Shown: in pieces, positions 16,540 to 27,166 of the stretch
How the letters are laid out: the number at the start of each line of letters is the position of its first letter
Numbering within the stretch: the first letter of the stretch is position 1
Origin: Streptomyces sp. AP-93
GTDB lineage: Bacteria; Actinomycetota; Actinomycetes; Streptomycetales; Streptomycetaceae
Length of the DNA: 64,000 nucleotides
Assembly (NCBI RefSeq): GCF_022808175.1
Contig: NZ_JALGBX010000029.1
Location: forward strand, 62,001 to 126,000
Reading direction: 5' to 3'
Made by a program: the position numbers and the translations under genes
The notes under the pieces: generated by a model
The model's database searches: none
The model's input: only the letters and a program-made list of their open reading frames with translations
Told to the model about the DNA's origin: nothing

Positions 16540-17192
16540 CCACCGTGCTCATCGTCGAAGACCAGGCCCTGCAGCGCCTCGGCTTCAGCATGCTCATGGA
16601 GCAGTACGCCGACATGGCCGTGGTCGGTGAGGCCACCCACGGAGCGGAAGCAGTCCGCAGAACCGCCGAACTGCGCCCCGAGGTGGTCCTGATGGACGTT
16701 CGCATGCCGGGGATGGACGGCATCGAGGCGACCCGCCGCATCGTGGAATCCGGAGGCAGCTCCCGCATCCTGGTGCTGACCACCTTCGACCTGGACGAGT
16801 ACGCGTACGCCGCCCTGCGGGCCGGGGCCAGCGGCTTCCTCCTCAAGGACGCGCAGCCCGACGAACTGATCGCGGGCATCCGAGCGGTGGCGGCCGGGGA
16901 CGCCGTCATCGCCCCCGGCCTGACACGCCGCCTCATCAGCTCCTTCTCCGACCGGTTCCCCGGCCGGACCCCCGACCAGGAGCGGAAGCTCGCCTCGCTC
17001 ACCCAGCGCGAACGCGAGGTGCTCACCGCCGTCGCGTCCGGCTGGAGCAACCCCGAGATTGCCGAGCGGCTGTCGCTGGCCGATTCGACCGTCAAAACGC
17101 ACGTCAGCCATGTCCTCGCGAAGATCGGCGCCCGCGACCGGGTCCAGGCCGTGATCTTCGCCTACGACACCGGCTTGGTGAAGCCCGCATGA
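16536..17192 (+). CDS. NarL/LuxR-family response regulator
   Basis: 218 residues, intact. The receiver domain has VLIVEDQ, the phosphorylated Asp in VVLMDVRMPGMDG, the Thr switch in VLTTFD and the Lys in FLLKDAQP. The LuxR helix-turn-helix follows: LTQREREVLTAVASGWSN and STVKTHVSHVLAKIGARDR. ATG at 16536 overlaps the kinase stop (ATGA). Its partner kinase upstream is broken, so the regulator is now an orphan or served by another kinase. Its targets cannot be read from the window. Confidence 0.95.
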   Translation: MTTVLIVEDQALQRLGFSMLMEQYADMAVVGEATHGAEAVRRTAELRPEVVLMDVRMPGMDGIEATRRIVESGGSSRILVLTTFDLDEYAYAALRAGASGFLLKDAQPDELIAGIRAVAAGDAVIAPGLTRRLISSFSDRFPGRTPDQERKLASLTQREREVLTAVASGWSNPEIAERLSLADSTVKTHVSHVLAKIGARDRVQAVIFAYDTGLVKPA

Positions 17193-17317
17193 CGGTCACG
17201 CGCGTGCGGGTGTCGCACTGGCCCGTGTATGGCCCGAATCTTCTCCGTAAGGTCGCGTATCGGATGGAAGGGACCTCTAGGCCCACCGATTTCGGTTGTT
17301 GTCCTGAGGCCAGAGGG

Positions 17318-17356
17318 ACGGTGCCTGATGCGGCCCTTCCGCAGGTCAGGCACCGT
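17318..17356. terminator. Bidirectional hairpin terminator
   Basis: ACGGTGCCTGA TGCGG CCCTT CCGCA GG TCAGGCACCGT: a 16-bp stem with a 2-base bulge and 5-base loop. It sits between the convergent response regulator (ends 17192) and aldehyde dehydrogenase (ends 17366) and can serve both. Confidence 0.8.
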
Positions 17357-17365
17357 GCTCAGCTT

Positions 17366-18889
<1,524 letters not shown>

Positions 18890-18945
18890 GGATGGTCCTC
18901 CCCTTGCCGGGCACCGGCCGCCGTCGGCCGGTGCTCGCCGTGAGG

Positions 18946-20331
18946 CTAGGGGCGGGCAGGTTGCCGGTACGTTGCACGGCCGCGCGGTGAACGGGCCCCG
19001 GGGGGTGGCGCGGTGGCGGACCTCTCCTGCGCGGTGCGCCCGGGCCCCTGCCTGTTGCCCGGCACGTCCTGTGGCGGTACGCCGAGTTCCGCGTCGAGGG
19101 CCCGTACGCGGGCCAGCGCGGCCGTCCGGCCGGCAGCCGGGAGTACGGCCGCCAGGGCCCGCCAGACTTCGGCGTCCTCCGCGCCCCACGGGCTGCACAC
19201 CCAGTCGGTCAGCAGCCCCGGGTCGGCCCGCTCGATCACGGCGGCCCGCGCCTGCTCCTCGATGCGGCGCCGGAGCCGGACGATGCCGGGCGCGGTGGAG
19301 GCGGGCAGCAGCGGGCCCGGGTAGCGGGCCAGCGCGGCCGAGACGGCGCCCGAGGCCAGGTGGCGGGTGACGGCGGTGAAGTCGGCCTCCAGCGGCGCGG
19401 CCGTCCGGTAGGGGCGGGAGAGCGGGGCCCGGCGCTGCCCCAGCAGGCCGCGCAGCCGTGACATTTCGGCGCGCAGGGTCACCGGTGACACCGACTCGTC
19501 CTCGTACAGGGCGATCGCCAGTTCCTCCCCCGACAGCCCCTCCGGGTGCTGCGCGAGCAGCGCCATGATCTCGCTGTGCCGCCGCCCGAGCCGGACCTCA
19601 CGGTCACCGCCGGTCAGCAGCGCCTCGTCGCGGCCGAGCGCGGTGAGGCGGTCCCCGGGAGCCGGGGGCGCCGGATCCAGCAGCGCGAGCCGGGCCTCCG
19701 CCGCGTACGCCACGGCCCGCACGAAGGCCAGGGAGTGCGGATGGGCCAGCCAGTCGCCCCCGGTGACGTCGACGGCGCCGAGCAGCCTTCCGGTGCGCGG
19801 ATCGCGGACCGGAGCCGCCGCGCAGGTCCACGGGTGCACCCGACGGCTGAAGTGCTCGGCGCCGAAGACCTGGACCGGCTCCCCGACCGCCACCGCCGTG
19901 CCCGGGGCGTTGGTCCCCATCGCCGTCTCCGCCCAGCGGGCACCCGGCACGAAGCCGAGGCCCTCCGCGCGCCGCATCGTGGCGGGTTCGCCCTCCACCC
20001 AGAGCAGGCTGCCCCGCGCGTCGCACACCGCCAGCAGGTGGGCCCCGTCCGAGGCGAAGGCCCCCACGAGTTCCCGGAACAGCGGCAGCACCCGGGCCAG
20101 CGGGTGCTGCTCCCGGTACGACCGCAGTTCCGCCCCGGCCAGCTCCACCCGGGGTACGCACTCCGGGCTGACCCGGGCCCGGGCGCAGCGGCGCCAGGAC
20201 CTCGCGATGACCGCCCGCACCGGGGCCTCGACCCGCCCGTCCTGGGTGAACGCGGCGTGGGCCCGCCGTAGTTCCCGCGTCCGCTCGGCGGGGTCGGCCC
20301 CGCCCGGCAGAGCCACCGAAGGATCGTCCAT
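18946..20331 (-). CDS. AcoR-like GAF-domain transcriptional regulator
   Basis: 461 residues. A GAF-type sensor (about 55-215: RARVSPECVPRVELAG, GARWAETAMGTNAPGTAVAV, HFSRRVHPWTCAAAPV) is followed by a winged-helix-like region (REVRLGRRHSEIMALLAQHP, EGLSGEELAIALYEDE). No sigma-54 ATPase domain is present, in line with the actinobacterial versions of this family, which usually sit beside aldehyde dehydrogenase genes. It probably senses an aldehyde or alcohol and controls the dehydrogenase downstream. The last 45 residues are basic and Pro-rich and look disordered. Confidence 0.88.
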   Translation of the reverse strand: MDDPSVALPGGADPAERTRELRRAHAAFTQDGRVEAPVRAVIARSWRRCARARVSPECVPRVELAGAELRSYREQHPLARVLPLFRELVGAFASDGAHLLAVCDARGSLLWVEGEPATMRRAEGLGFVPGARWAETAMGTNAPGTAVAVGEPVQVFGAEHFSRRVHPWTCAAAPVRDPRTGRLLGAVDVTGGDWLAHPHSLAFVRAVAYAAEARLALLDPAPPAPGDRLTALGRDEALLTGGDREVRLGRRHSEIMALLAQHPEGLSGEELAIALYEDESVSPVTLRAEMSRLRGLLGQRRAPLSRPYRTAAPLEADFTAVTRHLASGAVSAALARYPGPLLPASTAPGIVRLRRRIEEQARAAVIERADPGLLTDWVCSPWGAEDAEVWRALAAVLPAAGRTAALARVRALDAELGVPPQDVPGNRQGPGRTAQERSATAPPPGARSPRGRATYRQPARP

Positions 20332-20454
20332 GTCGCCCTCTCGCGGTGCCTTGGTACCCGGAGCGCCCCATCGTCGTACCGGCCCGCCGTCCCGACAAGC
20401 GGTACGTCGGCCAGTGCGGGACGCGGGTCGGCCGGTCCGCGTCGGTATGACGGC

Positions 20455-21888
20455 CTAGCCGACCGGGTCCGCCGGGTCCGTGGGGTCCCTCGGGTCCGCT
20501 GCGTCCGCCGGGTCCGCTGCCTCCGCCGGGTCCGCTGCCTCCTCCGGGTCCACTGCGTCCCCCGGGTCCGCTGCGTCCTCCGGGTCCAGTACGGCCAGGG
20601 CCGCCGCCGGGTCCGTGGACGAGGGGCCCGCCGGGAGCCAGTGGTCCGCCGCGCGGCGGTACGGCCACCAGCGGCCCTCGCGGCCAAGGCGGAGCTGGCG
20701 GTCACCGCCCGGCTGCGTCCAGCGGGCGCGGATCCGGCGCAGCACGGGGGCGGGGGCGTCGGAGTCGGGGTCGGCGCCCGCCCCGTCGGGCCAGGCGGCC
20801 GCCAGCGCGGCCCGGGCCCGGGCGAGCGACGCGCGGTCCGGGGTCCAGTCCTCTTCCAGTACCGCGACGGCCTGTGCCCCGCCGAAGCCCCAGGCGAGTA
20901 CGGCCCGGTCCATCGCGGCCCGGTCCCTGTCGGCAGCCGCCGACAGGCGGGAGCGGACCCGAAGGTCGTGGGCCTGCGCCGTGAGCCGTACGGCGTCGTG
21001 CGCGATCGTGGGCCCGGGCTGCGGGGCACGCTCCGCGTGAGCCGGAGCGAGCGCCTCCGCGAGCAGCAGGTACGCCTGCGTCGCGGCCGCCTGTGCCAGG
21101 AACTCCACCCCGTCCACGTCCAGGCCCGGCGGCTCCGTCCCCGTCTCCGTGTCCAGCGTCGGAGGCTGGCCCGGCGCGTCCGGCAGCCGCGCGGGCGGGG
21201 GCAGCGGGGGCAGGGCGGCAGCCGCCGCGTAGACCTCGGACGCGGGGATGCCGGCGTCGGCCGGGGATTGCGCAGGCTCCGCTTCCGCCGTGCTGCGCTC
21301 CTCCAACTCGGCCATCAGACCGGCCTCCGCGCGCCCGCGCAGCAGCAACAGCACGAAGGGGTCCTGGTCCAGCAGCCGGGCCACCTGGTAGCACAGGGCC
21401 GCCGTGTGCGGGCAGTGGTCCCACTCGTCGCAGTCGCAGCGCGGATCGAGGTCGCCGATCCCGGGCAGCAGTTCCACCCCGGCCGCCGCCGCGTCCTCCG
21501 CGAGCTCCGGCGGTACCTCCCGGTCGAGCAGCGCCGCGATGTGGCCGGACTCGGCGGCCGCCAGCCCGAGCAGCCGGTCCCATTCCGCTTCCGTGAACTC
21601 CTGCACCAGCACGTCGGTCCGGTGCGCCGTCCCGTCCGGGTCGCGCACCACGGCCGTGAGCCCGCCCGGCCGTACGGACACGGCTCCGACCGCGCCCGAA
21701 CGCGCGTACCGCCGGCCCTGCTTGACCTGCTGCCCGTCGAGCGCGCTGTCCTCCAGGGCGCGCAGCCAGGCATGGCCCCACCAGGTGCGGGCGAAGCCGC
21801 GGCCGGGGGCGGGCGGGAGCGGCGGGAAGGTCTTCTCGTACGGGTCCTTCGCGTACGGGTCCTTGCCGTACGGGTCCTTGGTGTTCAT
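20455..21888 (-). CDS. SWIM zinc-finger protein, partner of SNF2 helicase
   Basis: 477 residues. The SWIM zinc-binding motif CDCDEWDHCPH lies near residue 155, in the usual place for proteins coupled to SNF2-type helicases. It starts 5 bases after the helicase stop codon, so the two are co-translated. The N-terminus has three KDPY repeats (DPYGKDPYAKDPYEK) and the C-terminus ends in a Pro-Asp-Ala tract built from short repeats. SWIM domains bind DNA or protein; a role with the helicase in DNA repair or remodelling is inferred. Confidence 0.88.
   Translation of the reverse strand: MNTKDPYGKDPYAKDPYEKTFPPLPPAPGRGFARTWWGHAWLRALEDSALDGQQVKQGRRYARSGAVGAVSVRPGGLTAVVRDPDGTAHRTDVLVQEFTEAEWDRLLGLAAAESGHIAALLDREVPPELAEDAAAAGVELLPGIGDLDPRCDCDEWDHCPHTAALCYQVARLLDQDPFVLLLLRGRAEAGLMAELEERSTAEAEPAQSPADAGIPASEVYAAAAALPPLPPPARLPDAPGQPPTLDTETGTEPPGLDVDGVEFLAQAAATQAYLLLAEALAPAHAERAPQPGPTIAHDAVRLTAQAHDLRVRSRLSAAADRDRAAMDRAVLAWGFGGAQAVAVLEEDWTPDRASLARARAALAAAWPDGAGADPDSDAPAPVLRRIRARWTQPGGDRQLRLGREGRWWPYRRAADHWLPAGPSSTDPAAALAVLDPEDAADPGDAVDPEEAADPAEAADPADAADPRDPTDPADPVG
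20456..20590. repeat. Imperfect 15-bp repeats coding the SWIM protein tail
   Basis: GGGTCCGCTGCGTCCGCC-like units repeat imperfectly over about 130 bases and encode a Pro-Asp-Ala-rich tail (DPADAADPRDPTDPADPVG at its end). The number of units is likely to vary between strains. Confidence 0.7.
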
Positions 21889-21893
21889 CCGTG

Positions 21894-24800
21894 TCACTCC
21901 CCGGAGGCGGTCGGGCGGAGCGCGACGAGTTCCGCCAGCTCCGCGTCGCTCAGTTCGGTCAGCGCGGCTTCTCCGCCCGCGAGCACGGCATCGGCCAGGG
22001 CCCTTTTGCGTTCCAGGAGTTCGGCGATCCGGTCCTCGACGGTGCCTTCGGCGATGATGCGGTGGACCTGGACGGGCTGGGTCTGCCCGATCCGGTAGGC
22101 GCGGTCGGTGGCCTGTTCCTCGACGGCCGGGTTCCACCAGCGGTCGTAGTGGATGACGTGGCCGGCGCGGGTGAGGTTGAGGCCGGTACCGGCCGCCTTG
22201 AGGGAGAGCAGGAACACGGGCACCTCACCCGCCTGGAAGCGGTCCACGAGCTCCTCGCGGCGCGGAACGGGCGTGCCCCCGTGCAGCAGTTGGGACGCGA
22301 TGCCGCGCCCGACGAGATGGCGTTCGATGATGCGGGCCATCGCCACGTACTGCGTGAAGACCAGCACCGAGCCGCCCTCGGCGAGGATCGTGTCGAGCAG
22401 CTCGTCGAGGAGTTCCAGCTTGCAGGAGGCCGCCCCAATGGCCTCCTTCGAGCCGTGCTGCTCCTTCGTGTACTGCGCGGGGTGGTTGCAGATCTGCTTG
22501 AGCGAGGTCAGCAGTTTCACGACGAGCCCGCGGCGCTCCATCCCGTCCGCCCCGGCGATCGCGGCGAGGGTCTCGCGCACGACCGCCTCGTACAGCCCGG
22601 CCTGTTCGCGGGTCAGGGAAACGGCGTGGTCGGTCTCGGTCTTGGGCGGCAGTTCGGGTGCGATTCCGGGGTCGGACTTCTTGCGGCGGAGCAGGAACGG
22701 CCTGACCAGCGCCCCGAGCCGGGCAGCCGCCCGCGGGTCGCGGCCGCTTTCGGCCGGCTCGGCGTAGCGCGTGCGGAAGGTGCCGAGACGGCCGAGCAGG
22801 CCGGGCGTGGTCCAGTCGAGGACGGCCCACAGCTCGGACAGGTTGTTCTCGACCGGGGTGCCGGTAAGGGCCACGCGGGCGGCCGAGGGGATGGTGCGCA
22901 GGGCCTTGGCGGTCGAGGAGCGCGGGTTCTTGACGTGCTGGGCCTCGTCCGCGACGACCATGCCCCAGTGCACGGTGGCGAGCCGGGGCGCGTCCAGGCG
23001 CATGGTTCCGTAGGTGGTGAGGACGAATCCTCCGGCGGGTCGGCCGGTCAGCCCTTCGAGGTCGCGGCCCGAGCCGTGGAAGCGGCGCACCGGCGTGCCG
23101 GGCGCGAACTTCTCGATCTCCCGCTGCCAGTTGCCCAGCAGCGAGGCCGGGCAGACCACCAGCGTCGGGCCCTCGTGCCCGTGCTCCTGGCGGTGCAGGT
23201 GGAGCGCGATCAGCGTGACGGTCTTGCCCAGACCCATGTCGTCGGCGAGGCAGGCTCCGAAGCCGAGCCCGGTCAGGCGGTCGAGCCAGCGCAGGCCGCG
23301 GAGCTGGTAGTCGCGCAGGGTGGCGCGGAGGGCGGCCGGGGCCTGTACGTCGGCCGCCGGCGCCGGCGCGGGGGCGGGCTCGGGGGCGGCGGGCTCCGGG
23401 GCGGCGGGCCAGGGGTCTGCGAGCCCGCGGTCTGCGGGCTCGGGTTCTGCGTGCCCGCGGTCTGAGTGCCCGGCATCCGCGGGCTCTGGAGCCGTACGCT
23501 CGGGGTCGGTGGTGAGGAGCGTGCGGAGCCGTTCCAGCGCACCGGTGGCTTCTACGTCGTACCGCGTGCCGTCGAGCTCCGCCGAGCCGGTCAGTACGGC
23601 GGCCAGCGCGTCGGCGGCCGACACCTCGCGGTCCTGGCGGGCGAGGGCCCGGGCCCGGCGGGCCGCGGCCGGATCGATCAGGATCCACTGGTCGCGCAGC
23701 CGGACCAGGGGCCGCTTCGCCTCGGCGAGCCGGTCCAGTTCGTCGGCGGTCAGATCACCCTGGCCGCCCAGGGCGTAGCGCCAGCCCACGGGGTGTGCGG
23801 AGGCGGTGGAGAGCGGGCCGGCCAGGCCGGGCAGACCGGAGCCGGTGGCGGGCCGGCCCACGACGGCCCGCGCCGTGAGCGTACGGGCGAGCCCGCGCGG
23901 CCAGTGCACCTGCACCCCGTCGGCCGCCAGGACGCCGGAGGCCTCCCCGAGCAACTCCGCGACCTCCTCGTCGGCGAGGTCCACCGCGTCGGGGACCGCG
24001 GCGCCGAGCAGCGGCGCGAGCGGCGGCCACAGGCGGGCGGCGCGGCGCAGGGCCCGGAGGGCGTCCAGGCGGGCGCGGGGCGGGAAAGCGGCCGCGGCGG
24101 GCCCGGAGCCGGCCCAGACGTCGGCGGCGTCCGCGACGAGGGTGGAGTCCGCGAGGCCGTGCATCTGCAGGACGGCGCGGAACACGGGGGGTTCGGCGTC
24201 CGGGTCCACCTCGATGCGGAGCGAGACCCGCACCCCGGCGTCGTGCCCGGCCGCGACCTCCGCGGCCCAGTCGCGCAGCTCGGGGTGGAGCCGGGCCGGG
24301 CGGGCGGCGAAGGCGGGGCCGCCGGCGGCGGCGGGTGCGGCGGGGGAGCGCGGCAGGGTATCGGCGACGGCGTCGAGGAAGGCGCGCAGCAGCGGCTCCG
24401 GGGCGGGCAGCCGCGGTGGGGCGGCGGGGGCGCCGGGGGCGGCGGGGTCGGCGGGGGCGACGGGGGCGACGGGTACGCAGTGCGCGTCGGGCGGCATGGC
24501 CGCCGCCAGCTCCCGGACCTCCTCCAGGTCGGCGGCGTCCAGCGGCCCGAGCCGCCAGGCGTCGTACCCGGCGGGGCTCAGTCCGGGCAGCAGCAGCCCG
24601 CGGGCGGCGAAGCGCAGGGCCAGCAGGGCCGCGGCGCCCCAGAAGGGCGCGGCGCCGGCCGATGCGGCGGCCCGGACCCGGGTGAGCAGGGGCAGGGCTT
24701 CGGCGAGGGGCAGGACGAGGGCCGTCACCGTGGTGCGCCGCAGATCGGGCGCGATGATGGTGAGCTGCTCGGCGGCGCCCTGGCCGTCCAGTTGGAGGCC

Positions 24801-24905
24801 CTCGGCCGGGTCGGCCCGCCAGAATGCGATCCGGCCGTCGCGGGCCGGTTCGGCGGGGAGGAAGACGGCGGAGCAGGGGATGAGGCCGGAGATCGTCGGG
24901 AGCAC
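21894..24905 (-). CDS. SNF2-family DEAD/DEAH helicase
   Basis: About 1003 residues. The N-terminal 500 residues form the actinobacterial helicase-associated region, with Ala/Pro-rich linkers. The ATPase begins at LRDYQLRGLRWLDRL (about 530), then motif I DDMGLGKT, Ia VVCPASLLGNW, II DEAQH, III LTGTPVENNLSELW. The second lobe has GGTPVPRREELVDRF and DRWWNPAVEEQATDRAYRIG. It is a DNA-dependent ATPase that moves or remodels protein-DNA complexes. GTG at 24905 has GAGGA 5 bases upstream. It is the first gene of an operon with the SWIM protein. Confidence 0.94.
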   Translation of the reverse strand: MLPTISGLIPCSAVFLPAEPARDGRIAFWRADPAEGLQLDGQGAAEQLTIIAPDLRRTTVTALVLPLAEALPLLTRVRAAASAGAAPFWGAAALLALRFAARGLLLPGLSPAGYDAWRLGPLDAADLEEVRELAAAMPPDAHCVPVAPVAPADPAAPGAPAAPPRLPAPEPLLRAFLDAVADTLPRSPAAPAAAGGPAFAARPARLHPELRDWAAEVAAGHDAGVRVSLRIEVDPDAEPPVFRAVLQMHGLADSTLVADAADVWAGSGPAAAAFPPRARLDALRALRRAARLWPPLAPLLGAAVPDAVDLADEEVAELLGEASGVLAADGVQVHWPRGLARTLTARAVVGRPATGSGLPGLAGPLSTASAHPVGWRYALGGQGDLTADELDRLAEAKRPLVRLRDQWILIDPAAARRARALARQDREVSAADALAAVLTGSAELDGTRYDVEATGALERLRTLLTTDPERTAPEPADAGHSDRGHAEPEPADRGLADPWPAAPEPAAPEPAPAPAPAADVQAPAALRATLRDYQLRGLRWLDRLTGLGFGACLADDMGLGKTVTLIALHLHRQEHGHEGPTLVVCPASLLGNWQREIEKFAPGTPVRRFHGSGRDLEGLTGRPAGGFVLTTYGTMRLDAPRLATVHWGMVVADEAQHVKNPRSSTAKALRTIPSAARVALTGTPVENNLSELWAVLDWTTPGLLGRLGTFRTRYAEPAESGRDPRAAARLGALVRPFLLRRKKSDPGIAPELPPKTETDHAVSLTREQAGLYEAVVRETLAAIAGADGMERRGLVVKLLTSLKQICNHPAQYTKEQHGSKEAIGAASCKLELLDELLDTILAEGGSVLVFTQYVAMARIIERHLVGRGIASQLLHGGTPVPRREELVDRFQAGEVPVFLLSLKAAGTGLNLTRAGHVIHYDRWWNPAVEEQATDRAYRIGQTQPVQVHRIIAEGTVEDRIAELLERKRALADAVLAGGEAALTELSDAELAELVALRPTASGE

Positions 24906-25014
24906 GCATTCCTCAAACTTGACTACCGAATACAAGGTGGCCGAGGGTAACCCACCCGCGGCTGCCCCGGCCCGTGGCGACACCGTGACCCGGGTCACTT
25001 CATCGGCCGTTCGC

Positions 25015-25085
25015 GCGATCGGAAACGTACGGGCGGACGTACGGGCAGACGAACGGGCGGAAACGTACGGTAGGAAGCGCGCGAG
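25015..25085. repeat. Imperfect repeats between helicase and small membrane protein
   Basis: Variants of GGAAACGTACGGGCG and GACGTACGGGCAGACGAACGG recur four times. They lie upstream of both the helicase (minus) and the small membrane protein (plus), in their shared 282-base gap. ACGTACGG is palindromic in part (CGTACG), so a repeated protein-binding site is possible. Confidence 0.5.
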
Positions 25086-25187
25086 CGGAAAACGGCAAGC
25101 GGTAAGCGGAAATACGGGGGCGGGAACGCGGGGGCGGCAACGTGCGTTGTGTGGGGTAGTGGCCGACGGAGAAAGAGGGTGCCGCAG

Positions 25188-25370
25188 ATGTCCACGAGCG
25201 GAAAGATCGCGGTTGCCGGTGTGGTGGCAGCCATCGTCCTGTTCTGGGCGGTCGGGTTCTGGGCCGGACTGCTGGTCCTGATCGGTGTTCCTGTGGCCGC
25301 CTACCTGCTGTTGGACTCCTCCCAGCGTCGTAGGCTGAAAGGCATATCCAGGAAGCAGATCGGCCGCTGA
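25188..25370 (+). CDS. Small membrane protein
   Basis: 60 residues with two hydrophobic stretches (IAVAGVVAAIVLFWAVGFW and AGLLVLIGVPVAAYLLL) and a basic tail RRRLKGISRKQIGR, suggesting two membrane helices with the tail in the cytosol. ATG at 25188 has GAGGGTG about 8 bases upstream. It precedes the MOSC gene by 20 bases and may share its transcript. I do not recognise a function. Confidence 0.75.
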   Translation: MSTSGKIAVAGVVAAIVLFWAVGFWAGLLVLIGVPVAAYLLLDSSQRRRLKGISRKQIGR

Positions 25371-25390
25371 CGGCGGCAGGGGGGTCAACC

Positions 25391-25963
25391 ATGAGCACGG
25401 CGAGCATGGCGGGCGCGGCGGGCGTGGCGCAGGTCGCGGCGGTCAGCAGCAACGGGGTCTATTCGTTCACCAAGCCCACGCGCGAGAGCATCACGCTCCT
25501 CGAAGGGCTCGGGGTCGAGGGAGACGTCCACGCGGGGGTCACGGTCAAGCACCGTTCCCGCGTGGCCCAGGACCCCACGCAGCCGAACCTCCGGCAGGTG
25601 CACCTGATTCACCGGGAGCTCTTCGAGGAGGTGGCCGAGGCCGGCCACCAGGTCGAGCCGGGCCAGCTCGGGGAGAACGTCACCACCGAAGGCATAGACC
25701 TGCTCGCCCTGCCGACCGGCAGCTTGCTGCGCCTCGGTGCGGATGCGGTGGTCGAGGTGACCGGGCTGCGCAATCCGTGCCGGCAGATCGACAACTTCCA
25801 GCACGGGCTGCTCAAGCAGGTGGTGGGCCGGGACGACGAGGGCAACGTGCTCCGCAAGGCCGGAATCATGGGCGTGGTCCACCGGGGCGGCACCATCCAC
25901 CCCGGCGACACCATCGAGGTCACCCTCCCCCCGACCCCGCACATCCCCCTCGACCGAGTCTGA
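25391..25963 (+). CDS. MOSC-domain protein
   Basis: 190 residues, a stand-alone MOSC domain of the YiiM type, the fold that binds the molybdenum cofactor and acts in sulfur transfer or N-hydroxylated substrate reduction. GLGVEGDVHAG, QVHLIHRELFEE, LGENVTTEGIDLL and the conserved Cys in TGLRNPCRQID are in order. The partner reductase is not in the window. The gene follows the small membrane protein closely and is preceded by a purine-rich GGCAGGGGGG. Confidence 0.93.
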   Translation: MSTASMAGAAGVAQVAAVSSNGVYSFTKPTRESITLLEGLGVEGDVHAGVTVKHRSRVAQDPTQPNLRQVHLIHRELFEEVAEAGHQVEPGQLGENVTTEGIDLLALPTGSLLRLGADAVVEVTGLRNPCRQIDNFQHGLLKQVVGRDDEGNVLRKAGIMGVVHRGGTIHPGDTIEVTLPPTPHIPLDRV

Positions 25964-26023
25964 CCCACCGAGCCCAAGGCCGGGCCGGGCCGCGTGAGGC
26001 CCGGCAAACCGGCGCCGGGTCTC

Positions 26024-26422
26024 TCAGTCGCTCTCGCAGCCGATCCACGCACGAAGACGCTCGCTGAGCACTACGTCATGGGGCAGCCGCTCCAGCTCGC
26101 GCGCAGGCACGTCCACCCCCTGCTGCCCGAGGACACCGGCCAGGTAGCCCCAGTGTCCGGCCGCCATCTGCTCCTGCGTCATGCCGCCGAAGGGTTCGTC
26201 CGGCCCGACCACCGTCCGGGCCGTCTCCTCGATGTCCTCGGTGGAGGTCAGCGCAGGGATGCCGGACATGCCCGAGGTGCTCCAGCCGCGATCGTCGAGC
26301 AACACCACACGGCGGCCGTCCGCGAGTTCGGCCTCCAGCCGTGCCGACACCGACAGCTGCTGTGAGCTCGTGGCGGCGGCGTGCAGATCGGTGTAAGTGA
26401 CCAAACGGGTCACCGCAGTCAT
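26024..26422 (-). CDS. Hypothetical protein
   Basis: 132 residues, soluble, with no signal peptide or membrane helix. AELADGRRVVLLDDRGWSTSG and the helical TSTEDIEETARTVVGPDEPF are its most regular stretches. AGGAG lies 6 bases before ATG 26422, so the gene is expressed-looking. Similar proteins occur widely in Streptomyces without a known role. It is convergent with the MOSC gene. Confidence 0.8.
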   Translation of the reverse strand: MTAVTRLVTYTDLHAAATSSQQLSVSARLEAELADGRRVVLLDDRGWSTSGMSGIPALTSTEDIEETARTVVGPDEPFGGMTQEQMAAGHWGYLAGVLGQQGVDVPARELERLPHDVVLSERLRAWIGCESD

Positions 26423-26558
26423 GGCGCACTCCTGTCGGCTCGCGCAACGCCCGGCCCTGTTCCACGAGCTTCCCGTTGCGGCCTGAGGCCTGCGGCCTGC
26501 CGCACGTGCTCACGGAATCTCGGAGCCTACACTCGGCGCCCCGCCCCACCCGCGCGAC

Positions 26559-27038
26559 TCAGTAGTAGTCGCGCATCAGCTCCGTCGCCCACTCCGGCTG
26601 GCGGTGGTCGCCGCGCGGGCCGAATTCCGTCATGTACGGCTTGAGGTCGAGCACCGGAGTCCCCGCGACCGCGTCCAGCCCTTCCACGTGCAGCTCCGGG
26701 CCGTCAGCCGCCAGAACGTCCACCTTCAGGACGCGACAGCGCGAGAGGCCCAGCCGGTTGGGGCGGTTCTTGCCGCGCTGGGCGAAGATGCCGACGAGCG
26801 GCCAGTCCCGATTGCCCCGGGGGCGTCGCGCACCCGTCTCGATCTTGTCCTCCGGCACCCGGTCGAAGTGGAAGACCACCTCGACGTGCGAGAAGTCCTC
26901 CAGTCCGTACAGGGCCTGCGGACCGAACTGCTCCGGGTCCAGGCGGATCACCGCCGTCTCCCGCCCCCAGTCGTCGTCGACGACCGCCGAGCGGCCGCCC
27001 ACCACCACGCCCACCGGGACCACTTCCACCGGATCCAT
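26559..27038 (-). CDS. trmO: TrmO/YaeB-family tRNA methyltransferase-like protein
   Basis: 159 residues of the TrmO (TsaA, UPF0066) family, which methylates N6 of threonylcarbamoyl-adenosine 37 in certain tRNAs using S-adenosylmethionine. The signature region reads GIFAQRGKNRPNRLGLSRCR, a variant of the family FATRSPxRPNPIGLS, and LDLKPYMTEF matches the later DIKPY motif. The changes at Ser-Pro and Pro-Ile mark the actinobacterial branch; activity there is less certain. ATG 27038 has GGGGAGG 8 bases upstream. Confidence 0.85.
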   Translation of the reverse strand: MDPVEVVPVGVVVGGRSAVVDDDWGRETAVIRLDPEQFGPQALYGLEDFSHVEVVFHFDRVPEDKIETGARRPRGNRDWPLVGIFAQRGKNRPNRLGLSRCRVLKVDVLAADGPELHVEGLDAVAGTPVLDLKPYMTEFGPRGDHRQPEWATELMRDYY

Positions 27039-27166
27039 CAGCACATCCTCCCCCTCGCACCCAGCTCGGACACTGCACCCGCACACGCCTCACCGGCGCA
27101 CGGCACCCCAGCCCGTCCCGACCAGCCCAACCTCAACCAACCCAACCGGCCCCACCCCGGCCCCGC

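Noticed and set aside
15477..17192. A single open frame joining kinase and response regulator, as if a hybrid protein
   Set aside because: The join runs through out-of-frame kinase sequence; the true kinase end lies in the next frame and its stop overlaps the regulator ATG.
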